A stretch of 64,000 nucleotides of DNA from Phragmitibacter flavus (GCF_005780165.1 NZ_VAUV01000001.1:62001-126000), one strand, 5' to 3'; numbered from the stretch's first letter, positions 1 through 7,050 are shown. Numbers and translations are program-made. Notes: generated from the sequence alone by a model not told the origin.

Positions 1-427
1 GCGCCCCGTAAGCGGCTCGGTCGTGGCCCTGCTCGGACGAGAGCTCGGCCAAAGTAGTATCGTCGGGAGTGTGGGACTCAAGATGGCCGAGCAAATCCTG
101 CGCGAGTTGATGGTCTAATGTGAAATAGTGAGCGTCCTTCGATGTGGCATCACCGAAACGTTGCTGAAGCGCATCAGGGACCTCCGTCAGAACATAAGCC
201 AGCAAGTAGTCAACCATTGCAAATCCGGAATGGGGAAAGTCGTGCTGAGCGTCCGCCTGCTCGCCAAGGAACTTCCAAAGCGGACGACCGGGAGTTTCGA
301 CACTTTGAGAACCGAGCAATCCAAACAAACGGGGCTTCTGTGTGATGATCGTCTCCGAAGCCTGCGCCGTAGCGTAGGAGTCCTTCTTGTGGATGGGTAT
401 CAGATAAAATGTGGCGATGCTGGACAT
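1..427 (-). CDS. Cassette ORF, hypothetical protein, C-terminus cut by window edge
   Basis: Open frame from an ATG at 427, 20 nt after the 1R core at 447-453, with no stop before position 1: at least 142 residues. It begins MSSIATFYLIP and has no signal peptide or membrane segment. The visible part is a mixed alpha/beta-looking soluble sequence with GRPLWKFL around residues 50-57. I do not recognise the family. It sits in cassette position directly after the attC at 447-540. The missing 3' end, with its own attC, lies outside the window. Confidence 0.7.
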   Translation of the reverse strand, partial: MSSIATFYLIPIHKKDSYATAQASETIITQKPRLFGLLGSQSVETPGRPLWKFLGEQADAQHDFPHSGFAMVDYLLAYVLTEVPDALQQRFGDATSKDAHYFTLDHQLAQDLLGHLESHTPDDTTLAELSSEQGHDRAAYGA

Positions 428-446
428 GGATCGTGACGAAGTTTGG

Positions 447-540
447 GGCGAACGTCCCGGATCAGATGATGGCCGAGAGGGAAGCGTCGATGACACGACC
501 GATGCCATACGATCCGTTGCCTGCATCCGTTTTGTTTGCC
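447..540 (-). other. attC recombination site
   Basis: On the minus strand it opens with 1L GGCAAAC followed by AAAACGG, and closes with ACGTTCGCC. The 1L differs at one base from the reverse complement of its own cassette's start core (GTTCGCC at 1110-1116). The arms share the CGGATC/GATCCG pairing and the GTTGCC element of the site at 3267-3359. Confidence 0.7.
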
Positions 541-792
541 CGGGTTTGGGCGTGCTTGGTTTCAGATCATTGGAGAGGTTTTTCATATCGGATCATGAGG
601 CAGAGCCCGGCCAGTGGGGCTGGTCGATGTCACTGCTGGCCTGATGATTGCTGCTGAATCTGCATTCCGGCAAAACCCGTGCAACGCTGTAGAGGCCGAA
701 TCGTCCGGGGAAATCATGCTGGGCAACCAATAGCGGACCATGTCCACAACGTGGGGGTGAGTGGTGCACCGCTCCCCCAGAAGGCGAAGCGT

Positions 793-1095
793 CTAGCGAG
801 GGCCGAGCTTGGTGACGGCGAACTGACACCATGCCTTCGTCCGCTGGGAGTCTGCATGTGTGATGGCAACGAATGCGGTCTGGGAGATGGACAATGACTC
901 TCCTGAGTTGTTGATCGCGGATGTAGCCAATCGTGTGGGAATCGGCGGCAGGTGGGACCAATGGCAAATGAAGCACACACGCTCCGCAGAATCAGCCTGC
1001 CAAAGCCCAACCAAGCCAAACCAAGCCAAGATGCTGTGGAAATCCGCCTACTCCATCCGGTCATGCATCAACTCGTCTGGAGGCCCATTTGGCAT
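793..1095 (-). pseudogene. Cassette ORF interrupted by an in-frame TAG
   Basis: The ATG at 1095 lies 14 nt after the cassette start core (1110-1116). The frame reads 15 codons to DRME, meets TAG at 1050-1048, then continues open for 85 more codons (ADFHSILAWFGLVGLWQ onward, with CFIC) to a stop at 793. A single TAC/TAT to TAG change would explain it. Alternatively, translation starts at the TTG at 1029. No family is recognised. The remaining 250 bp of the cassette (541-792) contains no convincing ORF on either strand, although a GGGGG/CCCCC inverted repeat lies near 752-777. Confidence 0.45.
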
Positions 1096-1109
1096 AGCGT
1101 GCGGTCTTG

Positions 1110-1207
1110 GGCGAACGATTGATGCTACTCACGGACGCCCGGGGCGCGGCTTCTGCTCTGCGGGAGGCGTGACGGGGGCAGCCGTTGAATCGACCGGCTG
1201 GTTCGGC
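1110..1207 (-). other. attC recombination site
   Basis: 1L GCCGAAC (1201-1207) matches its own cassette's start core GTTCGGC (1585-1591) exactly. 1R is GTTCGCC (1110-1116). The inner pairing includes ACGCC/GGCGT. The stop codon of the ORF at 1129-1572 falls inside this site. Confidence 0.8.
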
Positions 1208-1572
1208 TCCGTCGCAAGGCCCTTGTAGGACGTCCAAGGAGCCTCAGCAATTCCAGTGACGAAACAGCTCACTTCGAGCAGCAAGTCGTCTTTGTATACT
1301 ATCCGAACCCCCTCAACAATTGGTTGCCTCTTTAGTGGTAACTCTTCTGGCAGTCTCAAAACGTATTTGGTGGCACCCCCAGTATCAATTCCTTCGCCGA
1401 GCAGGAGTTCGATTTTCTCTCTTTTGCCGAGCAGGAGCACAACTCGTTTTAGGCGACTTGCCTCAATCACCAATGTAGGCGCTCCTGGAGTCGGATCCTG
1501 ACGTGAGGTCGTTTCTGCGCCTGCGGATAGGGCGACCATTCCAGTAAGCGCGAGATAGGCGATGATGTTCAT
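1129..1572 (-). CDS. Cassette ORF, exported protein of unknown function
   Basis: 147 residues. The ATG at 1572 lies 12 nt after the crossover base of its cassette. The N-terminus MNIIAYLALTGMVALSAGA is a typical Sec signal peptide. The body contains a hydrophilic beta-rich segment (LVIEASRLKRVVLLLGKR, then KYVLRLPEELP). The proline/threonine-rich tail is encoded within the attC, so the C-terminus is probably a by-product of the recombination site. I do not recognise the family. Confidence 0.7.
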   Translation of the reverse strand: MNIIAYLALTGMVALSAGAETTSRQDPTPGAPTLVIEASRLKRVVLLLGKREKIELLLGEGIDTGGATKYVLRLPEELPLKRQPIVEGVRIVYKDDLLLEVSCFVTGIAEAPWTSYKGLATEPNQPVDSTAAPVTPPAEQKPRPGRP

Positions 1573-1584
1573 TGTTGTGTTTTT

Positions 1585-1707
1585 GCCGAACGATGGGACC
1601 TGGCACCGCTACCGGGAGCGCCCCTCCGCTTCAGGTTGAGGTTTGTCGCCACCCTCCGACTTTGTCTGGGAGCGGGTAGCGGGTTGTCCAGTGCCGACTT
1701 CTTCTGC
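1585..1707 (-). other. attC site with decayed 1L core
   Basis: Long attC (about 123 bp) with arms ACCGCTACC and GGGTAGCGGGT. 1R is GTTCGGC (1585-1591). The 1L position reads GCAGAAG where GCCGAAC is expected, two substitutions. It is a close sister of the attC at 8677-8800 in array 2, which keeps intact cores. The cassette it ends is probably no longer excisable through this site. Confidence 0.75.
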
Positions 1708-2085
1708 TTTCTGTTTTTTGAGTTGAGCCAGCGCTCTTTCCAAGATCGTTGCATCCAGCTTCTCTTCCTTGAAGCCCTTGATGGTGTGCTCCAGATGCTC
1801 AATGGCCTTTAAATACTCGACATAGCGGAAATCTTGATGCTTCGCCTGATCCACGGGATAGCGCTTCGCTGTCACTTCCTGAGTCTGATCCCAATAGACG
1901 ACAACCTTGATCGGATAGTCACGATCAGCTGCGCCGCCATGCGAATCCCATTGCCACCACTCCATGCCAATCAACTCGTATGCGGCTACCTGAGGACCGA
2001 ACGCTGAATAGGGAAGTATCACCTCGGCAGCCCGCAGTGGAACGGCTGCGAGCACGAGGATCAGCGAGACGATAATGCTCTTCAT
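1609..2085 (-). CDS. Cassette ORF, exported protein with helical C-terminus
   Basis: 158 residues from the ATG at 2085, 7 nt after the start core GTTCGGC. The signal peptide is MKSIIVSLILVLAAVPLRA. The mature part has an aromatic segment (MEWWQWDSHGG) and a charged, probably helical region (YLKAIEHLEHTIKGFKEEK, about residues 90-125). The last 30 residues (GTGQPATRS onward) are encoded by the attC and recur almost unchanged at the end of the ORF at 8702-9223, so they reflect the site and not the protein family. Function unknown. Confidence 0.7.
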   Translation of the reverse strand: MKSIIVSLILVLAAVPLRAAEVILPYSAFGPQVAAYELIGMEWWQWDSHGGAADRDYPIKVVVYWDQTQEVTAKRYPVDQAKHQDFRYVEYLKAIEHLEHTIKGFKEEKLDATILERALAQLKKQKAEEVGTGQPATRSQTKSEGGDKPQPEAEGRSR

Positions 2086-2091
2086 TTTGTA

Positions 2092-2138
2092 GCCGAACGA
2101 ATAAGCCAACCATGGCGGGGAGGAAAGCCCGAATTCAA
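2092..2138 (-). other. Truncated attC (right half only)
   Basis: Only the 1R half remains: GTTCGGC (2092-2098), one outer arm, and the central TTTGAATTCGGGCTT also seen in the site at 6939-7023. The 1L half is missing, and the preceding short ORF runs directly into this remnant. Confidence 0.65.
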
Positions 2139-2248
2139 ATTGAGAGATCAGCAAGCGCTTGGCCTTCATCAAACGCTTCCGCCTTCCAGTCTGCAAAGCT
2201 GGGAGCGGCCAAAAGGAAAAGGAGCAGGAAGGGGAGCATCGATTTCAT
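2135..2248 (-). pseudogene. Remnant cassette ORF: signal peptide and 17 residues fused into half an attC
   Basis: The ATG at 2248 lies 7 nt after the start core GTTCGCT (2255-2261). It encodes 37 residues: a clear signal peptide (MKSMLPFLLLFLLAAPSFA) followed by DWKAEAFDEGQALADLSI and a TGA inside the attC remnant. The cassette lacks its 1L half-site, so the natural reading is a deletion from within the ORF to within its attC. It could be a genuine micropeptide, but the broken attC argues for a deletion product. Confidence 0.6.
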
Positions 2249-2254
2249 TTCTGG

Positions 2255-2383
2255 AGCGAACGTTAAAGTGATGGCGCACCCACTAGCGGGAGCCAACATG
2301 GATCGCGGGGTGAAGGTTGAAATACGGTGGGAGCATCGACAACAGAGGGGCTAGTGGGTGTTGCCCTGCACGGCTTGTTCGCT
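2255..2383 (-). other. attC recombination site
   Basis: 1L AGCGAAC (2377-2383) is the exact complement of its cassette's start core GTTCGCT (2728-2734). The inner arms ACCCACTAGC and GCTAGTGGGT pair perfectly, with a two- or three-base interruption beside GGC/GCC, the usual extrahelical position. The stop codon of the ORF at 2351-2722 lies in the inner arm. Confidence 0.88.
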
Positions 2384-2722
2384 TTTTGTATTTAAGCGCC
2401 AAAACACATGCGCCCCGATAAAGGCTGTGAAAATCGAGATACTTGTATGAACAAATGCATACGTCAGAAAGGGAAATCCAACGTGCGAATCAACCTGCTC
2501 AAACGGAGCAACAATACCAGCGCCCAGAATAAGGTAGGAATGAATGACTCTGACAATTCCGATCTTGGAATATTCGATTGGGATCAACGAGGTCGAGATG
2601 AACACGATACCAAAAATGATCCAGAAAGCCTTCCGGGAATTCTTGGCCGTTTTTTTGATGCTTATCACAGCCAGAATTGCAGACAGGACGAGCAAGGCAG
2701 CTATTGCACTTAGGTAGATCAT
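2351..2722 (-). CDS. Cassette ORF, small membrane protein
   Basis: 123 residues starting at the ATG at 2722, only 5 nt after the start core, so there is no room for a Shine-Dalgarno sequence within the cassette. About four hydrophobic segments: residues 4-22 (LSAIAALLVLSAILAVISI), 34-48, 60-75 and 88-108. The C-terminal 15 residues are encoded by the attC. The protein resembles no family I can name. Small polytopic membrane proteins recur in this array (2831-3223, 6538-6933, 7777-8241). Confidence 0.7.
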   Translation of the reverse strand: MIYLSAIAALLVLSAILAVISIKKTAKNSRKAFWIIFGIVFISTSLIPIEYSKIGIVRVIHSYLILGAGIVAPFEQVDSHVGFPFLTYAFVHTSISIFTAFIGAHVFWRLNTKSEQAVQGNTH

Positions 2723-2727
2723 TGTTT

Positions 2728-2823
2728 AGCGAACGTTAAGTGGGTGGCATGGGCGGCGCAGGACTCATAGAGCGAAGCGAAAGAGGGAGCTTATCCGCCG
2801 TTGCCACCCACGTCGTGTTCGGC
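2728..2823 (-). other. attC recombination site
   Basis: 1L GCCGAAC (2817-2823) matches its cassette's start core GTTCGGC (3267-3273). 1R is GTTCGCT. The arms GTGGGTGGCA and TGCCACCCAC are separated from CGGCG/CGCCG by unpaired bases. Confidence 0.88.
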
Positions 2824-2830
2824 ATCCTGT

Positions 2831-3223
2831 TTATGATTTTCTTGTTTCTGGATGTGTCAAGGGAACAGGGGCATAAAACAGGTTCTTGGAACTCACGAGA
2901 ACTCGATAAATCCAAAAGAAGGCGATCAGTTGGAGGATGCCGGCCACTATCGATGCGATGGGCCATTGTGAAATCCCCGCGAGAATTCCAAGCGGCGCAG
3001 AAAGAAACATGAGCCAACAGAAACACAACGCGACTACACGAGCATCCCGCGAGAGTCGGAGCAGGCCAAAACCAACCCACAACGGAACGCCGACCATCAT
3101 CAACCCGAGAAACGCAAAGATGATCGTTGGGCTGGGTTCTGCCCGCATGACCACATTCATCATGGTGGGCACCTGCATGAAGAGGATCACCACGGAGATC
3201 AGGATGAAAGCAGTCGATACCAC
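2831..3223 (-). CDS. Cassette ORF, four-helix membrane protein
   Basis: There is no ATG soon after the cassette start core (3267-3273). The best starts are the GTG at 3223 (130 residues) or a CTG close to AGGACA near 3252. Four hydrophobic helices: VSTAFILISVVILFM, TIIFAFLGLMMVGVPLWVGF, VVALCFCWLMFLSAPLGILA and SIVAGILQLIAFFWIYRVL. The short cytoplasmic tail ends PLTHPETRKS. Translation through the upstream attC gives a longer open frame, but that extension is low-complexity and unlikely to be real. Function unknown. Confidence 0.6.
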   Translation of the reverse strand: MVSTAFILISVVILFMQVPTMMNVVMRAEPSPTIIFAFLGLMMVGVPLWVGFGLLRLSRDARVVALCFCWLMFLSAPLGILAGISQWPIASIVAGILQLIAFFWIYRVLVSSKNLFYAPVPLTHPETRKS

Positions 3224-3266
3224 GATGATTGAGCGTGTTGGCTTCCTATGCAGTGTCCTTTTTTCT

Positions 3267-3359
3267 GCCGAACGACTCGGATCAGGCGACGGCGAGCGCA
3301 AGACGTTGCTGCCACGACATATAGCCTTCGCGCCGTTGCCTGCATCCTTTTTGTTCGGC
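3267..3359 (-). other. attC recombination site
   Basis: 1L GCCGAAC (3353-3359) followed by AAAAAGG; 1R CGTTCGGC. The arms CAGGCGACGGCG and CGCCGTTGCCTG pair with one extrahelical T. The 1L matches the start core GTTCGGC of the first cassette of array 1 (3772-3778). Confidence 0.9.
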
Positions 3360-3378
3360 CTCGGTGTCATGTGTGGAA

Positions 3379-3765
3379 TCAATCAGCGGTATTGAGCTGC
3401 TGCTTCCTGCTGGGCACGAAGACTCTGAAACAGACCCAGATCAGAACAAACACACCCGCGATCTTGGCAAGGGAGAGTTGCCAGTTCACTCTCAAGAACG
3501 GTTCCGACGTGGGGCCATACGAACCACCAGAGGCGAAGAACTCCTGATCTGTCCATGAACTGGAAGCTCTCCCAGTTAGCTGCGTAGGGGTCGGCGGGTT
3601 CCAGTATGCCGACACAGGAGGGGTAAATGAATCGGTGAATCGTTCAACGGAGACTGGCGGATGAAAATCTGCGCTGGCTGACTCACACTCGACTATCCAA
3701 TCCGCGCGAAACAATTTCCACACCACCAACGAAAGGAGCACCAAGATGGTAAGTCGGAGTTTCAT
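3379..3765 (-). CDS. First cassette of array 1, membrane-associated protein
   Basis: 128 residues from the ATG at 3765. An in-frame alternative ATG at 3780 is created by the leader/cassette junction itself (TATG then TTCGGC). N-terminal hydrophobic segment KLRLTILVLLSLVVWKLF and a second one near the C-terminus (LAKIAGVFVLIWVCFRVFV), with a roughly 70-residue proline-rich extracytoplasmic loop between them (PPVSAYWNPPTPTQ). Function unknown. As first cassette after the leader it should be the best expressed if the leader carries a promoter, but I see no clear promoter there. Confidence 0.7.
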   Translation of the reverse strand: MKLRLTILVLLSLVVWKLFRADWIVECESASADFHPPVSVERFTDSFTPPVSAYWNPPTPTQLTGRASSSWTDQEFFASGGSYGPTSEPFLRVNWQLSLAKIAGVFVLIWVCFRVFVPSRKQQLNTAD

Positions 3766-3777
3766 GGGTTGGCCGAA

Positions 3778-4011
3778 CATACAGATAGTCTGCAGTTTTG
3801 CAGCCTAACTCCGGATTCTCAATAGTGGGAGTGCAGGATTTTTATCCAAAATAGGGCATTAGGCTGCGAAAATGCAGGAATATCCCGGACTATTGGGGTT
3901 TTCCTTCAGGACAAGTTTTATTTGTGCCGGGATCTGCGGTGGATTTTGTCGAACGAACTTTTCAGGAAGCGGGAGGGTGGGAGGTGAGTTGCCTGAGGTC
4001 AAGTCTGCGGC
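3778..4011 (-). repeat. attI-like leader, copy 1
   Basis: About 234 bp, matching 11506-11771 at roughly 95% apart from one indel; weaker similarity continues to about 4033. Reading toward the cassettes it ends ...GACTATCTGTATG and then meets the cassette base TT of GTTCGGC. Copy 2 ends identically and then reads ATAGGCC. Loss of identity exactly at the G/TT position is what cassette insertion at a shared attI would give. It contains the palindromic unit CTGCAAAACTGCAG next to the crossover and an outer inverted repeat GCAGCCTAA/TTAGGCTGC. No integrase gene is adjacent. From 4034 to 4314 I see no feature. Confidence 0.75.
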
Positions 4012-4314
4012 GGGTGGGGATGTTGAGATGTCGGCCAAGGATCCGTCAGCGTATCGTGACAATTGGAAAATCTGGGACGACCGCCATTTGACTTGGTATC
4101 GAGTCCCGTGCTGTGAAGCTTTAACCGGCCAAGTCTCGCGGGCCTCGTTGGAAGGCGCTGAATGAAGATGATGATGTTTGAAGGCTGCTACGGGCTCTTT
4201 TGGACGAAATGCAATCCATCCTGACTTCATCAGGTGTGGTAAAGGTGATCTACCATTCCCCCGCCTTCCCCACAGGCACCACCAAAACCCCGGCTCCATC
4301 CGATTCATTACGTG

Positions 4315-5466
4315 ATGAATCCGATAACCCACCACGCTTTGGCCGAACTGTTAGATCAACATCCCTCCCCCTGCCTTTCACTCTATCAGCCAACCCACCG
4401 GCACCACCCACTCAATCAACAAGACCCCATCCTTTTCAAAAACCAACTCAAGGTTTTGGAAAATTCCCTCCACCACCAATCGAGCGAAAGCGAAATCGCC
4501 CAACTCCTTGAACCCTTCCACAATCTGGCCAACGATCGCGAATTCTGGAATCACACCTCCGATGGACTCGCCGTCTTCGGAAGTGCCGGCTTCTTTCGCG
4601 TCTACCACCTCCAGCGCACGGTCTCACCTTTTGTCGTCGTCGCCGACAGCTTTCATACCAAAGCTCTGCGGCGGATTCTGCAATCGGTGGATCGATACCA
4701 CGTCCTCGCCCTAAGCCTCGACCACATCCGACTTTTCGAAGGCAACCGCGACAGCCTTGATGAAATTAGCCCTGCCCCCGGAGTGCCACTCACGCTGACC
4801 GAAGCCCTCGGCGAGGAGTTGACCGAACCCCATCAAACGGTCGCCTCCTACGGCGGCAGCGGCGGCACCAGCACCCCCATGCATCACGGACATGGGGGAC
4901 GCAAAGAGGAAACCGAAATTGATGCCCAGCGCTTCTTCCGCGCCATCGACAAAGCCATCAACACCCACCATTCCCAAGCCTCTGGCATGCCCCTCATTCT
5001 TGCGGCACTTCCCGAGCATCACGGGCTGTTCAGACAACTCAGTCACAACCCGGCGCTGCTCGCCGAAGGCATCAAGGGCGACCCCAACAGCATGAGCCCC
5101 AGCCAACTGCGTGAGAGCGCATGGCAAATCATGGAACCCGAACATCAAGCCCGCTACATCCAACTGGCTGAATCATTCGCCAAATCCAAGGCCAGGGGAA
5201 GTGGCCTCGAGGATCTCACTGAAATCGCCGAAGCAGCCCAACAGGGACGCGTTGCCACCCTTTTGATCGAGGCCGACCGTCAAATCGCCGGACGCCTTCA
5301 TCCCGGCAGCGGAAATGTGCACTTCGACGATGCACCCCAAGTTCACGGCGACGACCTCCTTGATGACTTGGGTGAATTGGTCATCCAACAGGGAGGTCGC
5401 GTCTTCGTGCTCCCCTCCGTCCACATGCCTTCCGACACCGGTGCGGCCGCAAGCAGCCGTTACTAA
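4315..5466 (+). CDS. Bacterial archaeo-eukaryotic release factor-like protein (baeRF family 3)
   Basis: 383 residues from the ATG at 4315 (MNPITHHALAELLD); a GTG immediately upstream is possible. The N-terminal part (SLYQPTHRHHPL, then LKVLENSL, then DGLAVFGSAGFFRVYHLQ) and the long loop with PHQTVASYGGSGG and HHGHGG are typical of bacterial eRF1/aRF1-like proteins of the baeRF_family3 type. The core continues through a domain with FFRAIDKAI and PLILAALPEHHGLFR, then a C-terminal L7Ae-like fold (RVATLLIEADRQIAGRL ... LDDLGELVIQQGGRVFVLP). The family is thought to act on ribosomes or stress responses, but its role is not settled. It is the only plus-strand gene in the cassette region and separates the two arrays. 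Confidence 0.75.
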   Translation: MNPITHHALAELLDQHPSPCLSLYQPTHRHHPLNQQDPILFKNQLKVLENSLHHQSSESEIAQLLEPFHNLANDREFWNHTSDGLAVFGSAGFFRVYHLQRTVSPFVVVADSFHTKALRRILQSVDRYHVLALSLDHIRLFEGNRDSLDEISPAPGVPLTLTEALGEELTEPHQTVASYGGSGGTSTPMHHGHGGRKEETEIDAQRFFRAIDKAINTHHSQASGMPLILAALPEHHGLFRQLSHNPALLAEGIKGDPNSMSPSQLRESAWQIMEPEHQARYIQLAESFAKSKARGSGLEDLTEIAEAAQQGRVATLLIEADRQIAGRLHPGSGNVHFDDAPQVHGDDLLDDLGELVIQQGGRVFVLPSVHMPSDTGAAASSRY

Positions 5467-5624
5467 CCCCTGCGGGATGGACGGGCCTGCAACCATTCAT
5501 TCGGGTCACCTCCCTCCCTCCAAGTCAGACCGGAGTGGCACCTCAACACGGAAAAACGATTGGAGCGTTTGGCCAGCGCTTCGGACTGCGGGCGCAAGAC
5601 TTCGCTCATGCGACAGACGACCAT

Positions 5625-6113
5625 CTAGCCGTTGCCATCAGGTTTCGGCAGGGTTGGGATTCCGCGGGAGCCACCCCATTCGTCATGGGAAAAATGGAGA
5701 ATTTTGCGTCCTTTAGATCCGATCAGATAAAGATCCCAGAGTGAAGATACTGCACAATCCGTCATCCGCCGGACATACTCAAATTCGGCCTTCGTCGCCA
5801 GGTGAGCGGGAATCTCGTCAAGCCATCGAGTCTCCCCAACTTCTGCGCGGATCGCCCGAAAGTCCTCTGCGCGATCCAACGAGGGCCATACTCCCCAGCC
5901 GGTGATCCAAACCAGAATCCGTGTATCAGTAGCGAAATGGGCAACTCGCTCCGCAGCGGCTGAAACGAGCTCCAAGGTATTCTTGGGTAGTTCAAACGGG
6001 TCTGTGAGGATGGCGCTCGAAGGGCCGGATCGCGGTTCGAGAGGGACTCCGAGGTTGCGACACCACTCGGCGGCTTCCTTGGTTGTGAGTGACTTCATTT
6101 TTGACGGAGCCAT
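5625..6113 (-). CDS. Cassette ORF, soluble hypothetical protein
   Basis: 162 residues from the ATG at 6113, inside the attC end; MKSLTTKEAAEW at 6098 is an alternative start. No signal peptide. Visible segments are LTTKEAAEWCRNLGVPLEPRSG, then FELPKNTLELVSAAAERVAHF, then ILVWITGWGVWPSLDRAEDF, then YVRRMTDCAVSSLWDLYLIG. It looks like a complete globular alpha/beta protein. I do not recognise the family with confidence. Its cassette is the last in array 2; the sequence from about 5555 to 5665 resembles a degenerate attC (TTGGCCAGCGCT against AGCCGTTGCCA), but the cores are not recognisable. From 5467 to 5554 I see no feature. Confidence 0.65.
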   Translation of the reverse strand: MAPSKMKSLTTKEAAEWCRNLGVPLEPRSGPSSAILTDPFELPKNTLELVSAAAERVAHFATDTRILVWITGWGVWPSLDRAEDFRAIRAEVGETRWLDEIPAHLATKAEFEYVRRMTDCAVSSLWDLYLIGSKGRKILHFSHDEWGGSRGIPTLPKPDGNG

Positions 6114-6200
6114 AGCAACGTTCCGGGCCAGACATGCGGACCCTGTGCTATCGCATTCATGGGGAGCTTGAACCGCATTGTCGGTAGCCGCTGGTTCGTA
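6113..6200 (-). other. attC site, partly decayed
   Basis: 1R GTTGCTA (6113-6119). The arms CAGACATGCGG and CCGCATTGTCGG pair with one extrahelical T. The 1L position reads TACGAAC (6194-6200), which does not match its cassette's start core GTTGCAA. Confidence 0.65.
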
Positions 6201-6207
6201 TCCGTTT

Positions 6208-6522
6208 TCATTGGTAACCGAGCTTCCATGGTTCTTTTTGGATCGTGGTGATATCGCCGATAGCCAGAAGGCTCCAGAGCTCAATAATCTTCGCTTCACT
6301 GACTCCCCGCATGTGTCGCTCGCCTCCGTCTTCAAGGTGTTCGAATATGACATAACCGTTTCGAGATACCGACATACACCATTCGGATTCATGAGTGACT
6401 GCGACGGATCCATGCTCGGTGTCTTGCTTTCGATCATCTAGCTCGCGCAATAACGTCGGCAGGACCGAAACGTCGTCCTCCCGATCCTGGGCACCATAAC
6501 GATGAGTGATAATAAATGACAT
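6208..6522 (-). CDS. Cassette ORF, small soluble hypothetical protein
   Basis: 104 residues from the ATG at 6522, 7 nt after the start core GTTGCAA. Beta-rich N-terminal half (MSFIITHRYG, then GSVAVTHESEWCMSVSRNGYVIFEHL) and a helical C-terminal half (VSEAKIIELWSLLAIGDI). Size and layout recall small immunity-type proteins, but no diagnostic motif is visible, so no function is assigned. Confidence 0.68.
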   Translation of the reverse strand: MSFIITHRYGAQDREDDVSVLPTLLRELDDRKQDTEHGSVAVTHESEWCMSVSRNGYVIFEHLEDGGERHMRGVSEAKIIELWSLLAIGDITTIQKEPWKLGYQ

Positions 6523-6529
6523 GTTTCTT

Positions 6530-6586
6530 TTGCAACGTCAAGGCGACTCACGGCGGGACGCCGTTGAGTCCGCCGTCATGTTCGAA
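6530..6586 (-). other. attC recombination site, minimal length
   Basis: Only 57 bp. 1L TTCGAAC (6580-6586) exactly matches its cassette's start core GTTCGAA. The arms GGCGACTCACGGCG and CGCCGTTGAGTCCGCC pair almost to the loop, leaving a 3-nt centre. 1R is GTTGCAA. Confidence 0.85.
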
Positions 6587-6933
6587 GCTTCTTTGTCTTT
6601 CAACGTGTCGTAATACTGCAACATCAGTCTTTCGGTCCGATATCCGCTACGGGAGTCGATCCAATACTTGAGAGAGAGAGCGGCCTGCGCCGCAGTCAGC
6701 ACAAACATGAAACCAAACATCCCGCCCAGCGCCAATCCGCCATAAAACACACTCCGATCACTTGGCATATCGGCTGCGACTCTCTGAACGAGACCGGCAA
6801 AACTAACGAGGCAGCAGAATAAGGCAAGAAACAGTGCGGGCCAAATCCAATGCATCCGCCGAATCATGCGATCATGCCCACGAATCTTTTCGACATATTC
6901 TTCATCGTGCAATGGTCGTTTGTGAAATGTCAT
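6538..6933 (-). CDS. Cassette ORF, two-helix membrane protein
   Basis: 131 residues from the ATG at 6933, 6 nt after the start core GTTCGAA. Basic N-terminus (MTFHKRPLHDEEYVEKIRGHDR) followed by helix 1 (WIWPALFLALFCCLVSFAGLV) and helix 2 (GGLALGGMFGFMFVLTAAQAAL), then a cytoplasmic tail with LMLQYYDTLKD. The last 15 residues lie in the attC. No recognised family. Confidence 0.7.
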   Translation of the reverse strand: MTFHKRPLHDEEYVEKIRGHDRMIRRMHWIWPALFLALFCCLVSFAGLVQRVAADMPSDRSVFYGGLALGGMFGFMFVLTAAQAALSLKYWIDSRSGYRTERLMLQYYDTLKDKEASNMTADSTASRRESP

Positions 6934-6938
6934 TTTAC

Positions 6939-7023
6939 TTCGAACGTCTAGCTCATCCACGCCGGGGATGGAAGCCCGAATTCAAACTGGAGCGTTACCC
7001 GCCGTTGGATGGAGCGTCTCGCC
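6939..7023 (-). other. attC site with 1-bp insertion in 1L
   Basis: 1R GTTCGAA (6939-6945). The arms CATCCACGCCGG and CCGCCGTTGGATG pair with one extrahelical T. The centre TTGAATTCGGGCTT is shared with other sites in the array. The 1L reads GGCGAGAC (7016-7023) where GGCGAAC is expected, one extra base. Confidence 0.78.
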
Positions 7024-7050
7024 TTCGTTATTTTGTGGTGCGTCATATTC

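Larger units (their letters stand above)
1..3778 (-). mobile_element. Integron-type cassette array 1 (runs off the left edge)
   Basis: A run of short minus-strand ORFs, each followed by an imperfect palindrome with integron attC layout: 1L core, outer arm, inner arm, variable centre, inner arm, outer arm, 1R core. Core pairs in this array are GTTCGGC/GCCGAAC, GTTCGCT/AGCGAAC and GTTCGCC/GGCAAAC. For the cassettes at 3267-3778, 2728-3267, 2255-2728 and 1110-1585, the core at the cassette start is the exact reverse complement of the 1L core of its own attC. The array starts at an attI-like leader (3778-4011) and continues past position 1. No integrase gene is present. The attC layout and G/TT crossover are known integron biology; assignment of this array is inference from the pattern. 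Confidence 0.85.

Noticed and set aside
3778-4011. Cassette promoter (Pc) in the leader
   Set aside because: Several -35-like and -10-like hexamers exist, but none has 16-18 bp spacing and conservation in both copies.
3859-4335. Minus-strand open frame across leader copy 1, similar in its last 50 residues to one across copy 2 (11621-12424)
   Set aside because: The similarity follows from DNA identity of the leader. Outside it the frames are unrelated, and the second overlaps the esterase gene antisense. No start or family supports a protein.
5540-5665. A normal attC closing the last cassette of array 2
   Set aside because: Arms TTGGCCAGCGCT/AGCCGTTGCCA can be found, but neither core matches the cassette start core GTTGCTA. 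Too degenerate to list as a site.
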